From the NCBI RefSeq assembly GCF_002940945.1, contig NZ_PNFV01000003.1:62001-126000 (forward strand): 64,000 nucleotides of DNA. The letters are read 5' to 3'. Numbering within the stretch: the first letter of the stretch is position 1; the number at the start of each line of letters is the position of its first letter. A program made the translations under genes and the position numbers. Source of the stretch: Limosilactobacillus pontis. GTDB taxonomy: Bacteria > Bacillota > Bacilli > Lactobacillales > Lactobacillaceae. Of this stretch, positions 45,873-55,945 are shown in pieces. The notes under the pieces were generated by a model, which was not told the DNA's origin, made no database searches, and worked only from the letters and a program-made list of their open reading frames with translations.

Positions 45873-46805
45873 TTACTTTGTTGCGTTGATATATTGATAG
45901 ACCTGCTGACCGGCAATCGCCCCATCACCAACCGCAGTTGCTATCTGGCGCAGTGGGGTCTCCCGAACGTCCCCGATGGCAAAGATACCCGGCACACTGG
46001 TCCGCATCTGGGTATCGGTCTTGATCCATCCCTGATCATCGAGGATTCCAAGGCCATTAAACGGAGCAGTCATCGGCAAACTACCGACATAAATGAAGAC
46101 CCCGTCCGCAGCCATTTCACTATCAGCACCGGTGGCGTTGTTGTGAGTCTTGACCCCGGTTACCTTGGTCTGATCACCGACAATTGCGGTAACACTGGTG
46201 TTAAAAACGAACGTCATCTTATCGTTTTTACGTGCCTCATCCTGCAATAATGGCTGAGCCCGCAGGTGATCACCACGAACGAGCACCGTTACTTTGGCAG
46301 CCAACTGGGTCAGGTACATTCCCTCCTCAACTGCAGAGTCACCACCACCAACAACAATCAGGTCACGACCCTTGAAGAAGGCCCCGTCGCAGACAGCACA
46401 ATAAGAGACACCCTTGCCACTGTATTCTTCCTCACCCGAAACGCCCAAGTGGCGCTGGGTCGAACCGGTGGCAATCACAACCGCCTTAGCGATAAATGTA
46501 TCACCCATGTCGGTTGTAATCTCCTTGGTTACTCCCTTGTCAATCAATTTAGTAACGGTTCCATAGGCGTACTCGGCACCAAACTGAGTAGCACCATCAT
46601 ACATCTGTTTAGCCAGCTCCGGTCCCTGTACATTCTTAAAGCCGGTGTAGTTCTCGATCGAAGCCGTATTATTCAGGTTACCACCGTAGATTCCCCGATC
46701 AAGCATCACCACGGACAAGTTGGCCCGGGATGCGTACATTGCTGCCGTCATCCCGCCAGGACCAGCACCGATTACAACCACATCATAGTTCTTTGTCTCT
46801 GCCAT
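45873..46805 (-). CDS. trxB: Thioredoxin-disulfide reductase
   Basis: NADPH-dependent flavoprotein that keeps thioredoxin reduced. FAD loop VVVIGAGPGGMTAAMYASR, redox-active CAVCDGAFF, NADPH loop VVGGGDSAVEEGMYL and the C-terminal FAIGDVRETPLRQIATAVGDG. 310 residues from MAETKNYD, which has GGGAGGA 6-8 bases upstream; the ORF opens six codons earlier within the ribosome site itself. It follows galU, separated by a terminator. Confidence 0.97.
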   Translation of the reverse strand: MAETKNYDVVVIGAGPGGMTAAMYASRANLSVVMLDRGIYGGNLNNTASIENYTGFKNVQGPELAKQMYDGATQFGAEYAYGTVTKLIDKGVTKEITTDMGDTFIAKAVVIATGSTQRHLGVSGEEEYSGKGVSYCAVCDGAFFKGRDLIVVGGGDSAVEEGMYLTQLAAKVTVLVRGDHLRAQPLLQDEARKNDKMTFVFNTSVTAIVGDQTKVTGVKTHNNATGADSEMAADGVFIYVGSLPMTAPFNGLGILDDQGWIKTDTQMRTSVPGIFAIGDVRETPLRQIATAVGDGAIAGQQVYQYINATK

Positions 46806-46890
46806 ATGATCTCCTCCCATCACAAATCATCAATCCCATCATACCGACTAAGGCCATTCTTGTCTATCAACTTGTTTATTATAAGTAAAC

Positions 46891-46924
46891 AAAGAATCCG
46901 CTGCCCATTGTCAGCGGATTCTTT
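46891..46924 (-). terminator. galU terminator
   Basis: Perfect 13-bp stem AAAGAATCCGCTG / CAGCGGATTCTTT with an 8-base loop. Confidence 0.85.
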
Positions 46925-46934
46925 ATTTAATAGA

Positions 46935-47846
46935 TTACTTTTTATGATTCTTCTTGTCTTCAGCAGTCAGTTTAGCGCCCAGTTCCTTGATGTACTCGCG
47001 TAATTCATCCTTTACCTGTGGGTGTTGCAGACCATACTCGATATTGGTCTTGACCCAGCCAAACTTGTTACCGACATCATAACGGTCACCCTTGTATTCA
47101 CGAGCAAAAACCCGTTGTGTCTGGTTCAGGGTATCAATGGCGTCAGTCAGTTGAATTTCATTCCCTTTACCAGGCTTCGTCTTAGCCAGAACATCAAAGA
47201 TTTCTGGGGTAAAGACGTAACGACCAATGATAGCGAGGTCACTTGGTGCGTCCTTTGGTGCCGGCTTTTCAACAAAGCTTGTGACGTTGTAGAGGCCTGG
47301 TGTAACCTCCTTGCTTGGGTTGATGACCCCATACTTAGCGGTGTCTTCATGAGGTACCCGCATTACGGCCAGAGTGGAGGCTCCAGTCTGCTGGTAGCTC
47401 TCGATCAGTTGCTTGGTCAGCGGTTCACCGTTGTTGTTGATGTTGTTCAGATCATCACCGAGCATAACCACGAATGGTTCGTCCCCGATGAAGTCCCGAG
47501 CCGTCAGAACAGCGTCCCCAAGACCACGAGGGTGTGATTGACGGATGAAGTAGATGTTGATGTCAGTGGTATCTTCCACCAGCTTCAACATTTCATCCTT
47601 ATGCTTAGAGCGCAGGTTGTCTTCCAATTCTGGGTTGGAGTCGAAATGGTCTTCGATGGAGCGCTTGTTCTTTCCATCAACCACGACGATATCTTCGATT
47701 CCAGACTTCCGCGCTTCCTCAACGATGAATTGAATCGTTGGCTTATCAACAATTGGCAGCATTTCCTTGGCTAATGCCTTCGTAGCGGGGAGAAAACGAG
47801 TCCCCAAGCCGGCAGCCGGAATGATTGCCTTTCTAACACGTTTCAT
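46935..47846 (-). CDS. galU: UTP--glucose-1-phosphate uridylyltransferase
   Basis: GalU makes UDP-glucose for glycolipid, teichoic acid and polysaccharide synthesis. The nucleotide-binding start is [26 protein letters not shown], followed by [15 protein letters not shown] and the C-terminal [18 protein letters not shown]. 303 residues. It lies after gpsA on the same strand. With pgcA it completes glucose-6-phosphate to UDP-glucose. Confidence 0.97.
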   Translation of the reverse strand: MKRVRKAIIPAAGLGTRFLPATKALAKEMLPIVDKPTIQFIVEEARKSGIEDIVVVDGKNKRSIEDHFDSNPELEDNLRSKHKDEMLKLVEDTTDINIYFIRQSHPRGLGDAVLTARDFIGDEPFVVMLGDDLNNINNNGEPLTKQLIESYQQTGASTLAVMRVPHEDTAKYGVINPSKEVTPGLYNVTSFVEKPAPKDAPSDLAIIGRYVFTPEIFDVLAKTKPGKGNEIQLTDAIDTLNQTQRVFAREYKGDRYDVGNKFGWVKTNIEYGLQHPQVKDELREYIKELGAKLTAEDKKNHKK

Positions 47847-47910
47847 AACTACAAAATCCTTTCCATAACTTCAATTTCTCTCAAAGTTACCCGATCATAT
47901 TTTACCATAC

Positions 47911-48927
47911 TTATTCCATTTCGGAAGTCAGGTCACGGTTCATCAGTTGAGAAATTGCGGTCTTGATGTCTTCACCCTTATACAGGACTTGATATAGGGC
48001 ATCGGTAATTGGCATCGGCACCTGTCGCTTCTTGCTGAGTTCGTAGGCCGCCTTAGTCGTGTAGACACCCTCAATCACCATTCCCATGTTATTGATGACG
48101 TCGTCAAGCTGTTGACCCTGGCCAAGCTGGTAGCCGGCTCGCCAGTTTCGTGAATTCTTGCTTGTTGCTGTCACAACCAGGTCACCAACTCCAGATAGCC
48201 CAATAAAGGTCATCGGATTGGCGCCGAAGGCCACGCCCAGGCGCCGGATCTCTGCTAGGCCCCGAGTGATCAAGGCTGCCCGAGCATTGTCATGGTAGCC
48301 TAATCCCTGGAGGGCACCAGCGCCGATGGCAATAATATTCTTCAGGGCCGCCCCAAATTCGGCGCCAATCACATCGTCATTGGTATAAACCCGGAAGTAA
48401 GAGTTACTGAAGAGCTGCTGAACCTTTTCGGCATCAGCTAGGTTGGCACAGGCCGCCGTAACCGCGGTCATATCTTTGATCGCCACCGACTCAGCGTGAC
48501 TTGGGCCGGAAAGCACTACGATGTCACGCCGATACTTAGGATCAATTTCTTCCTTGAGCATTTCAGATGGCCGCTTATAGGTGTTTTGTTCCAATCCCTT
48601 GGTAGCGTGCACAATCAGCGACTGCTGGTTGAGTTCGGCCAGGACCGTATTAAGTTGATGGGCCACCTGACGAATCCCCTTGGTCGGAATCACAATCAGA
48701 ATAACGTCAGCTCCCTTGACAGCAGCCTTCATATCAGTTGTAGCGTGGAGCTTGCTGGAATAGGTAAAGTTCTTCATGTAGGCCGGGTTAACGTGTTCCT
48801 TGTTCAGACGGTCAACCTGTTCCTGGTCCCGCGACCACAGCTCAACCTTGTGACCGTTATCGACCAACAGGTTAGCCAGGACACTGCCCCAGGAACCGGC
48901 ACCCAACACTGCTACTTTTTCCGTCAT
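47911..48927 (-). CDS. gpsA: Glycerol-3-phosphate dehydrogenase [NAD(P)+]
   Basis: GpsA reduces dihydroxyacetone phosphate to sn-glycerol-3-phosphate for phospholipids and teichoic acids. Rossmann start KVAVLGAGSWGSVLANLL, VIPTKGIRQ, active-site Lys in GAALKNIIAIGAG, and the C-terminal TKAAYELSKK. 338 residues. GAGGAG precedes the ATG. It lies in the hprK-lgt-gpsA-galU run, with 24 bases to lgt. Confidence 0.97.
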   Translation of the reverse strand: MTEKVAVLGAGSWGSVLANLLVDNGHKVELWSRDQEQVDRLNKEHVNPAYMKNFTYSSKLHATTDMKAAVKGADVILIVIPTKGIRQVAHQLNTVLAELNQQSLIVHATKGLEQNTYKRPSEMLKEEIDPKYRRDIVVLSGPSHAESVAIKDMTAVTAACANLADAEKVQQLFSNSYFRVYTNDDVIGAEFGAALKNIIAIGAGALQGLGYHDNARAALITRGLAEIRRLGVAFGANPMTFIGLSGVGDLVVTATSKNSRNWRAGYQLGQGQQLDDVINNMGMVIEGVYTTKAAYELSKKRQVPMPITDALYQVLYKGEDIKTAISQLMNRDLTSEME

Positions 48928-48951
48928 GATTAATCTCTCCTCTATTAAGTA

Positions 48952-49773
48952 TTACTTTGACTGCTGATACCAGGGAACATTTCCCTGGCGGCGACGTATC
49001 AGTAAAACGACCAGTGCTCCAGCAAAGAACACCAATGACAATAGCTGCGACACACGAATCACAGAACCAATCATTAAGCTGTCAGTCCGCATCCCCTCAA
49101 TGAAGAAGCGGCCAAATGCGTACCACATCACGTAGGTCAGGAAAACCTCGCCGCGCCGAAAGAGGTGATTGCGATGACGCAGGCTGATCAGCATAATAAA
49201 GCCCAGCAGGTCCCAAATCGACTCGTATAAGAAGGTTGGCACCCGGTACTGGCCACCGATGTCCATCTGGTTGACAATCCAAGTAGGAATATGCTGAGCC
49301 AGTAGCGCCGCCCGCGTAGTGACTATCCCAAAGGCCTCTTGATTCATGAAGTTGCCCCAGCGGCCGATTCCCTGGGCAAGGATAACGGTCGGCGCGATTA
49401 CGTCAAGCATGGCCCACATCGACAGGTGACGAGCCCGGCAAAAAAGGTAGAGAACCAAGAATCCACCCAGAATGGCCCCATAGATGGCGATTCCCCCATC
49501 CCAGATGGCAATGATCTCCCCCGGGTGGGCCGCATAATACGGCCATTGGAAGGTAACGTAGTAGAGCCGGGCACAAACGATGGCAACTGGCAAGGCCCAG
49601 AGAAGATAGTCATAAAAGTAGTCCTCGGGGATTCTCTGCCGTTTTCCTTCACGGATCGCCAGCCAGAGTGCCAGAACCACCCCGGTTGCAATAATAACCC
49701 CGTACCAGTGAATGACGAAGGGGCCAAACTGCAGGGCAATCGGGTTGAGGGCGGCGGTAATTGTCATTGCCAT
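48952..49773 (-). CDS. lgt: Prolipoprotein diacylglyceryl transferase
   Basis: Lgt moves diacylglycerol from phosphatidylglycerol to the lipobox Cys of prelipoproteins. About seven membrane helices, the substrate region VIHWYGVIIATG, and the signature GRWGNFMNQEAFG with VPTFLYESIWDLLGF and the late RFFIEGMRTDS. 273 residues. Its ATG overlaps the hprK stop (TAATG), so translation is coupled. Confidence 0.97.
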   Translation of the reverse strand: MAMTITAALNPIALQFGPFVIHWYGVIIATGVVLALWLAIREGKRQRIPEDYFYDYLLWALPVAIVCARLYYVTFQWPYYAAHPGEIIAIWDGGIAIYGAILGGFLVLYLFCRARHLSMWAMLDVIAPTVILAQGIGRWGNFMNQEAFGIVTTRAALLAQHIPTWIVNQMDIGGQYRVPTFLYESIWDLLGFIMLISLRHRNHLFRRGEVFLTYVMWYAFGRFFIEGMRTDSLMIGSVIRVSQLLSLVFFAGALVVLLIRRRQGNVPWYQQSK

Positions 49774-50732
49774 TACTTCTGACCCTTCTTACTGTCCCGG
49801 GCGGAGTTTTCTTTAATCAGCTTATTCAGGTTACGGTCAAACGTTTCAGTAGCGTCGTAGCCCATTGTCTCAGCACGGTAATTCATTGCCGCTGATTCAA
49901 TGATAATCGCCAGGTTCCGCCCAATCTTAACCGGCACAGAAACCTTAGGAATAATAACCCCTTGAATGGTCTGGGTATCGCCCCGGTCTCCCAGTCGGTC
50001 AAATTTAGCATCCGGGGTCCAAGTCTCCAGGTGGACGATCAGGTCGATCTTATCATTGGGCATGACGGCCCCGGTTCCGTAAAGGGTAGCAACGTCAATG
50101 ATTCCGATCCCCCGAATCTCCATCAGGTGCTCCAAAATCGCCGGGGCACTCCCAATCAGGGTCTGTTCATCACGGGCGTAAACCTCCACCCGGTCATCAG
50201 CAACCAGCCGGTGTCCCCGTCGAACCAGTTCCAAGGCGGTTTCACTCTTACCGACTCCGGAATCCCCGGTAATCAGGACTCCAACACCATTGATATCGAC
50301 CTGAACCCCATGCAGCGACTTCCGCGGTGCTAACCGGCCTAATAGGAAGGAGGTCATGTTACTGAGTATCTGTGAAGACGTCAGGTGCGTTCCGAGGATT
50401 GGAATATGGGCTTCCTCGGCCGCCACCTTCAGTTCCGCCGGGATTGGCAGGTTGGTAGAGATTACAAAACATGGCGTCTGTGGAGTGCACATCTTAGTCA
50501 TGTACTTAACCATCTTCTCGTGGGTCAGGTCCTTGGAAAATGACGTCTCCGTGATTCCTAATAACTGGATCCGCAGGGCTGGATAGTGCTTGAAGTACCC
50601 AGCAAACTCCAGGGCTGGCCGTGAAATATCACTGGTGGTAATCGGCCGGTCAAGGTAGTCCTCACCCTGGAGAACCTTCAGCCGGACCTTCTCAACTAAT
50701 TCCTTAACCGTAACGCTGTTTGGCACAACCAT
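49773..50732 (-). CDS. hprK: HPr kinase/phosphorylase
   Basis: HprK phosphorylates HPr at Ser46 in response to glycolytic intermediates; HPr-Ser-P is the CcpA co-repressor. Walker A GDSGVGKSETALEL (about residues 153-166), the acid-base region VADDRVEVYARD and the HPrK signature MEIRGIGIIDVATLYG. 319 residues. The start used is ATG with AAGGAG 3 bases away; a GTG two codons later has better spacing. The window also holds ptsI and a cre-controlled RNA, so the catabolite-repression circuit is active in this organism. Confidence 0.97.
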   Translation of the reverse strand: MVVPNSVTVKELVEKVRLKVLQGEDYLDRPITTSDISRPALEFAGYFKHYPALRIQLLGITETSFSKDLTHEKMVKYMTKMCTPQTPCFVISTNLPIPAELKVAAEEAHIPILGTHLTSSQILSNMTSFLLGRLAPRKSLHGVQVDINGVGVLITGDSGVGKSETALELVRRGHRLVADDRVEVYARDEQTLIGSAPAILEHLMEIRGIGIIDVATLYGTGAVMPNDKIDLIVHLETWTPDAKFDRLGDRGDTQTIQGVIIPKVSVPVKIGRNLAIIIESAAMNYRAETMGYDATETFDRNLNKLIKENSARDSKKGQK

Positions 50733-50743
50733 TCACTCCTTTA

Positions 50744-51103
50744 TTAATAACTGTTTTCTTGGTGATCAGTGATCAGGGTGTTGCAGATCGACATAATAAT
50801 GGCAATTAGCAACGCACTCCAGAACGAAGAGAAGCTAAAAGATCCTGACCCAACAAATAAGGAGGTCAGCTCAAGCATTACTCCGTTAATCACAATACTA
50901 AATAGCCCCAACGTCAAAATATTGATCGGTAGCGACAGGATCACCAGGATGGGCTTAACCAGGACGTTGAGAATTGCTAACACAAAGCTGGCCAGAAGCG
51001 CCATCCAGGCACTACTAATGTAGAACATCCCCGTACCCGCAAAGAGTCCCGCCAGGGCAATAAACAAGATCGTGTCAATCAGTACTTTTTTCCAAAATCC
51101 CAT
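50744..51103 (-). CDS. YvlD-like small membrane protein (phage holin 4 superfamily)
   Basis: 119 residues, four predicted helices, with the conserved phrase VLAILNVLVKPILVILSLPINILTLGLFSIVINGVMLEL. Members are called YvlD or DUF360 and occur next to PspC-like genes, as here (one-base overlap with the upstream PspC gene). Holin activity is not implied. Envelope stress is the inferred setting. Confidence 0.85.
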   Translation of the reverse strand: MGFWKKVLIDTILFIALAGLFAGTGMFYISSAWMALLASFVLAILNVLVKPILVILSLPINILTLGLFSIVINGVMLELTSLFVGSGSFSFSSFWSALLIAIIMSICNTLITDHQENSY

Positions 51104-51432
51104 TATGATCGCTCATTTCTTTTAATGTCCTTTTCTTCCACGTCTGTCAGCTGACGCCGGGTCTGAGAATGATCCGCCTGCTTGCCCAAATCGTTTAGGG
51201 CATGCAACATCCCTAGGATTCCCGGCTTGCTAGGATCCGGTGGCATGATAATCAGTAGGATTAGGTAGATGATCACACCCGGCACAATTGCAGTCATAAT
51301 GGTCAAGATAACATAGATAATCCGTAGGAGGTTAGCCGAAATGTGAAGATACTGACCAAAGCCCCCAAAGACCCCACCGATGATCCGGTCGGAAGCTGAC
51401 CGGGTCAAACGACGATGACGACTTTCACGCAT
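51103..51432 (-). CDS. PspC-domain protein
   Basis: 109 residues: the PspC module RLTRSASDRIIGGVFGGFGQYL followed by one long helix and a charged C-terminal tail (DVEEKDIKRNERS). The start MRESRHRRL has AAGGAG 8 bases upstream; the ORF opens three codons earlier with GTG. PspC domains respond to membrane stress in proteobacteria; in Firmicutes they are often linked to YvlC/LiaY-type systems. Operon with the YvlD-like gene. Confidence 0.88.
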   Translation of the reverse strand: MRESRHRRLTRSASDRIIGGVFGGFGQYLHISANLLRIIYVILTIMTAIVPGVIIYLILLIIMPPDPSKPGILGMLHALNDLGKQADHSQTRRQLTDVEEKDIKRNERS

Positions 51433-51476
51433 TTGCACCACTCCTTTAAGTTAATCTTACTTGCTTTCTGCTGTAA

Positions 51477-51497
51477 CCGCAATCTCCATTATTGCGG
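51477..51497 (-). terminator. Hairpin spanning the prfB stop codon
   Basis: 7-bp stem CCGCAAT / ATTGCGG with no U-tract; perhaps a weak terminator or a 3' stabilising structure. Confidence 0.35.
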
Positions 51498-52605
51498 ATT
51501 CTTCTGACTGAGTTTCCACTGCAGGTAGGCGTTGATGAAGGGATCAAGGTCTCCATCCATCACGGCCTGCCCGTTGTGGGTTTCGTAACCGCTCCGGTTA
51601 TCCTTAACCAGGGTGTAGGGATGAAAGACGTAGGAGCGGATTTGGGAGCCCCAGCCGATTTCCAACTGTTCACCCTCGATCTCGGCCCGCTTCTTGGCCT
51701 TCTTCTCTTCTTCCAATTCATAAAGCTTAGACTTCAGCATATTCATCGCAGTTACCCGGTTCTGCAGCTGGGAACGTTCTGCCTGCGACGAGGTGACAAT
51801 CCCAGTCGGCAGGTGGGTAATCCGGACAGCCGATTCCGTCTTGTTGATGTGCTGACCACCAGCTCCGCTCGACCGGAAGGTGTCAACCCGCAAGTCAGAT
51901 GGGTCGATGTCGATATGGACACTCTCATCAAGCTCCGGCATTACGTCGACTGAGGCAAAGGAGGTGTGACGCCGGCCAGCCGCGTCAAACGGCGAGATCC
52001 GCACCAAACGGTGAACTCCCTTCTCACTGCGAAGGTAGCCAAAGGCGTTATGACCTTTGATCAGAAGGGTAACACTCTTGATCCCGGCCGCATCACCAGC
52101 TTCATAGCTGGCGGTCTCGACCTTGAAGCCATGCTGCTCACCCCAGCGGACGTACATCCGCAAGAGCATTGATCCCCAGTCTTGGGCCTCAGTCCCCCCA
52201 GCCCCAGGGTGAATTTCTAGGATGGCATTCTTGGCATCGTATTCACCATCGAGTAGCTGATTGAGCCGGTATTGGTCCAGGGCCTTCTTGGTCTTTTCAA
52301 AGGAGCTGTCAAGTTCCTGTTGCAAGTCGGGATCAGGCCCCATCGACAATAGCTCGATTGTCGTCATCAAGTTGGCAATCTGGTCACGCAGCTGAACAAA
52401 GGTGTCACGCTTCTCCTTCAATGCGTTGTTGTCGTTGATAACCCGCTGAGCGGCCTCATTATCGTTCCAGAAATCAGGCTGGGCCATCTTCTGTTCATTT
52501 TCTGCAATGCTCTCGTCTAGTGCATCAAGGTCAAAGAGACCTCCCGAAGCGGGCAACTTCTTGTTGCATTGCTTCTACTTGTTTCTTAGCTTCACTTAAT
52601 TCCAC
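51489..52605 (-). CDS. prfB: Peptide chain release factor 2, with programmed +1 frameshift
   Basis: RF2 ends translation at UGA and UAA. A short first frame starts at GTG 52605 (GGAGG 7 bases upstream), encodes [20 protein letters not shown] and meets an in-frame TGA as codon 25 (52531-52533) in the context GGGAGG-TCT-CTT-TGA-C. A +1 slip at CTT continues as [10 protein letters not shown]. The body has the tripeptide anticodon region [18 protein letters not shown], the [17 protein letters not shown] catalytic GGQ loop and the family-typical end. Low RF2 gives more slip and so more RF2: autogenous control. Confidence 0.96.
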
Positions 52606-52628
52606 AATCGTACCTCCATATATAAATA

Positions 52629-52668
52629 TACGGCAGGGGGTACCGTCATGGGTTACCTTACTGCCGTA
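52629..52668 (-). terminator. Inverted repeat between secA and prfB
   Basis: TACGGCAG / CTGCCGTA with inner GGTA / TACC pairing, followed by ATATTTATAT instead of a U-run. Possibly the secA terminator or a prfB leader fold. Confidence 0.5.
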
Positions 52669-52702
52669 CCTTACAAACTAGTAGCAATCGTTAGATCTAT
52701 TT

Positions 52703-55066
52703 TTATCGGGTCACATTCTGCCGAATCTCAGACTTCATAAAGAGCCGGGTTGTCTCATACTCAATATCGGCGATCATCTGCTCGAACATATGGTAACCGG
52801 CCGTCTGGTATTCAACCAGCGGGTTCAATTGACCATATCCCCGCAGACCAACTGACTGCCGGAACTGGTCCATCACATCAATGTGATCCGTCCAGTGGGA
52901 GTCAACTACCCGCAAAAGGACGACCTTTTCGAATTCCAACATCTGGGCCGGGTCATAGAGCTGACGCTGCTTATCCTTGTAAACGCCCTGAGCGAAAGAC
53001 ATCAGATAGTCAACCATCTCGTCCTTGCTCTTGCCCTTGAGGTCGGCAACCTTAACCGTATCCGGCTTGACCAGAACCTCCTCAGCAAAGTCAACGATTC
53101 CCTTCAGGTCCCAATCCTTCTTGTCACCTAGGGTATGCTGTTCAACCTCGCGCTGGATAGTCCGCTTGAAGATCGGCATCAGAACCCACTTCAGCGACTT
53201 ATCCTCAGTGATAATCTGCTGCCGTTCCTTGTAGATAATCTCACGCTGCTCACGCATCACGTCATCGTACTGGAGAACGTTCTTCCGAGAGTCGTAGTTA
53301 TTCCCTTCAACCCGCTTCTGGGCTGATTCAACCTGACGGGTCAGGAACCGACTCTTAATAACAGCATCGTCGTCGTCAACCTTCATCCGTTGCAGGAAGT
53401 TCTTGATCCGGTCACCACCGAACCGCTTCATCAGGTCATCCTCTAAGGACAGGTAGAACTGGGACAATCCAGGATCTCCCTGCCGGCCAGAACGACCACG
53501 CAACTGGTTATCAATCCGCCGCGACTCGTGCCGTTCGGTCCCAATCACGGCCAGACCGCCAAGTTCTCGAACACCGGGGCCAAGCTTAATATCAGTTCCC
53601 CGTCCAGCCATGTTGGTGGCAATCGTTACGGCACCTTTCTGACCGGCATTCTTGATAATGTCAGCCTCTTTAGCGTGGTTCTTGGCATTTAAAACCACAT
53701 GCGGAATATGTTCTTGATCCAGCAAATGAGACAAGTACTCGGAAGTTTCAACCGCCACGGTCCCGACCAGGATCGGCTGCCCCTTCTCGTGGAGTTTCTT
53801 AATCCGCTTAACGACCGCCGCAAATTTGCTTTGCAGGGTTGGGTAGAGCAAGTCTGGTTCATCCTTTCGAATAACCGGTTTATTCGTTGGGATCGAAATT
53901 GTTTCCATGTTGTAGATCTCTCGGAATTCTTCCTGCTCCGTCTTTGCAGTCCCGGTCATCCCGGCCAGTTTGTTATACATCCGGAACAGATTCTGGTAGG
54001 TAATATTGGCCATCGTCTTGTTTTCTTCTTGAATCTCGACGCCTTCCTTGGCCTCAATTGCCTGGTGAAGGCCATCGGAGAATCGCCGTCCCTGCATCAC
54101 CCGTCCGGTGAATGAGTCGACGATCAGGACCTCGCCATCAGAAACCACGTAGTCCTTGTCCAGGTGCATGATGTAGTTGGCCCGCAACGCCTGGTCTAGG
54201 TGGTGGGTCAGTGGGGTGTTCTCTGGGTCGTAAAGGTTCTTCAGGTTGAAGTACTTTTCCGCCTTTTGAATCCCGGTATCCGTCAAAGACACTGTCTTGG
54301 ACTCCAGGTCGACCTTGTAATCAACCTCATTCTTCAACTGCTTGACGAACCGGTCCGTTTGCTTATAGAGCTTGGAGGTCCCCGTCCCTGGTCCGGAAAT
54401 GATCAGCGGCGTCCGGGCCTCATCGATCAGGATCGAGTCCACCTCGTCGACAATGGCATAGTTCAGGCCACGCTGCACCTGGTCCTCCTTGTAAACCGCC
54501 ATATTATCACGCAGGTAGTCGAAACCAATTTCACTGTTGGTAGAGTACATGATATCGGCCTTGTAAGCTTCCCGCTTCTGGTCGGGGCTCATCTCAGAGT
54601 TATTGATGCCGACACTGCAACCCAGCCAGTTGTAAAGCTGTCCCATCTCGGTGGCATCACGCTTGGAAAGGTACTCGTTAACCGTTATAACGTGAACCCC
54701 CTTGCCAGATAGGGCATTGAGGTATACCGGCATCGTTGCGGTCAGGGTCTTCCCCTCACCAGTCTTCATCTCGGCGATATTTCCTTCATGGAGTACAATG
54801 CCCCCCATAACCTGAACGTGGAATGGGTACAGACCCAGTACCCGTTTAGCTCCTTCACGGGCAACAGCAAACGCCTCTGGCAGCATGTCGTCCAGTGATT
54901 CGCCATTTTGGTAGCGCTGGCGGAACTCTGGCGTTTTTGCCTGTAGCTGTTCGTCAGTCATTGCAGCCATTTTTTTAGCATAACCGTCAACTTTATCTGC
55001 GATCTTGTTAATTCGCCGTAACTCACGACGATCACTTTCGATCCATTTTTTTAAAATGTTGGCCAT
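52703..55066 (-). CDS. secA: Protein translocase ATPase SecA
   Basis: SecA drives preproteins through SecYEG. Walker [35 protein letters not shown] (DEAD-like motif), the preprotein cross-linking domain and the second ATPase half [10 protein letters not shown]...[20 protein letters not shown]. 787 residues: it ends after the helical wing, without the C-terminal zinc-binding SEC-C tail, which is usual for lactobacilli. It is monocistronic or shared with prfB downstream. Confidence 0.98.
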   Translation of the reverse strand: MANILKKWIESDRRELRRINKIADKVDGYAKKMAAMTDEQLQAKTPEFRQRYQNGESLDDMLPEAFAVAREGAKRVLGLYPFHVQVMGGIVLHEGNIAEMKTGEGKTLTATMPVYLNALSGKGVHVITVNEYLSKRDATEMGQLYNWLGCSVGINNSEMSPDQKREAYKADIMYSTNSEIGFDYLRDNMAVYKEDQVQRGLNYAIVDEVDSILIDEARTPLIISGPGTGTSKLYKQTDRFVKQLKNEVDYKVDLESKTVSLTDTGIQKAEKYFNLKNLYDPENTPLTHHLDQALRANYIMHLDKDYVVSDGEVLIVDSFTGRVMQGRRFSDGLHQAIEAKEGVEIQEENKTMANITYQNLFRMYNKLAGMTGTAKTEQEEFREIYNMETISIPTNKPVIRKDEPDLLYPTLQSKFAAVVKRIKKLHEKGQPILVGTVAVETSEYLSHLLDQEHIPHVVLNAKNHAKEADIIKNAGQKGAVTIATNMAGRGTDIKLGPGVRELGGLAVIGTERHESRRIDNQLRGRSGRQGDPGLSQFYLSLEDDLMKRFGGDRIKNFLQRMKVDDDDAVIKSRFLTRQVESAQKRVEGNNYDSRKNVLQYDDVMREQREIIYKERQQIITEDKSLKWVLMPIFKRTIQREVEQHTLGDKKDWDLKGIVDFAEEVLVKPDTVKVADLKGKSKDEMVDYLMSFAQGVYKDKQRQLYDPAQMLEFEKVVLLRVVDSHWTDHIDVMDQFRQSVGLRGYGQLNPLVEYQTAGYHMFEQMIADIEYETTRLFMKSEIRQNVTR

Positions 55067-55153
55067 AAAAGCGTCCTTCCTAATTTACTAGCTCGAGCTA
55101 AAATCCATTAAAAAGTGCTACTCAAGCCAATTATATTTTATTCTAACTTAAGT

Positions 55154-55182
55154 ATTTTACCACTTTCCACCCCGCTTTGAAA
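55154..55182 (-). promoter_or_regulatory. secA promoter candidate
   Basis: -35 TTTCAA (55177-55182), 17-base spacer, -10 TAAAAT (55154-55159). Confidence 0.5.
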
Positions 55183-55210
55183 CCTAAAGCAACCCGGGGA
55201 TTCACCAAAC

Positions 55211-55247
55211 AAAAAGGGCCATCGCAATCAGTATTGCCATAGTCCTT
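55211..55247 (-). terminator. hpf terminator
   Basis: 15-base arms (about AAGGACTATGGCAAT / ATTGCGATGGCCCTT) with two mismatches, then TTTTT on the minus strand. Confidence 0.7.
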
Positions 55248-55269
55248 ACAAAAGATATTTTATTGTTTA

Positions 55270-55812
55270 TTATTCAGCTTCAATCAGGCCGTAGCGATTG
55301 TCACGACGACGGTAGACGATGCTCGTTCCGTTAGTTTCAGCATCCTGGAAGACAAAGAAGTCATGCCCTAACATATCCATTTGTAAGACCGCCTCTTCAG
55401 GATCCATTGGCTTCAAGGAAACCTGCTTTGTCCGTACGATCTTTAAGTCGTCGTTGTTTGCTGAATCGTCATCACTCGGAACGAATTCTAAGTTCTTGAA
55501 GCCCTTTTCACGTGACTTCCGGTTGATCTTGGTCTTGTACTTCCGAATTTGACGTTCAAGCTTATCAGTTACCAGGTCAACACTACCGTACATATCATTT
55601 GAGGTCTCTTCGGCCCGCAGCGTCAAGTACGGAAGCGGAATGGTTACTTCGACCTTGTAAGTCCGGTTTGGATAAACCTTCAAGTTCACGTGGGCGGTTG
55701 CTTCAACATTGTCCTCAAAGAACTTTTGAAGCTTACTAATCCGCTTTACTACATAGTCACGAATTGAGTCAGTGACTTCAACGTTTTCACCACGAATATT
55801 GAACTTTAACAT
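55270..55812 (-). CDS. hpf: Long-form ribosome hibernation promoting factor
   Basis: 180 residues: the N-terminal S30AE/YfiA domain (residues 1-100, FNIRGENVEVTDSIRDYV) that binds in the decoding centre, a charged linker, and the C-terminal dimerisation domain (LKPMDPEEAVLQMDMLGHDFFVF) that pairs ribosomes into 100S dimers. The ATG at 55812 has GGAGAG 7 bases upstream; the frame opens one codon earlier with TTG. Own promoter; no operon partner. Confidence 0.96.
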   Translation of the reverse strand: MLKFNIRGENVEVTDSIRDYVVKRISKLQKFFEDNVEATAHVNLKVYPNRTYKVEVTIPLPYLTLRAEETSNDMYGSVDLVTDKLERQIRKYKTKINRKSREKGFKNLEFVPSDDDSANNDDLKIVRTKQVSLKPMDPEEAVLQMDMLGHDFFVFQDAETNGTSIVYRRRDNRYGLIEAE

Positions 55813-55889
55813 CAAACATCTCTCCTTTCAGTCCAAGCATATGCTTGATCTGATATCAGAAGGACCACTCTTCTCATATCCTATAGATT

Positions 55890-55918
55890 ATTATAGTGTA
55901 GTTCCGGTCAATAAACAA
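55890..55918 (-). promoter_or_regulatory. hpf promoter
   Basis: -35 TTGTTT (55913-55918), 17-base spacer, -10 TATAAT (55890-55895). A partial cre-like TGAAAACGGTTTGT lies directly upstream of the -35 but fails at the last two consensus positions. Confidence 0.6.
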
Positions 55919-55945
55919 ACCGTTTTCATCAACCTTTAAAATTAT

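Noticed and set aside
50744-51103. Phage holin
   Set aside because: The holin-4 label is only a superfamily name; the protein is the YvlD type, paired with a PspC-domain gene and without lysis genes.
55921-55935. cre site upstream of hpf
   Set aside because: TGAAAACGGTTTGT fails at the last two, most conserved, positions of the consensus and lies outside the promoter core.
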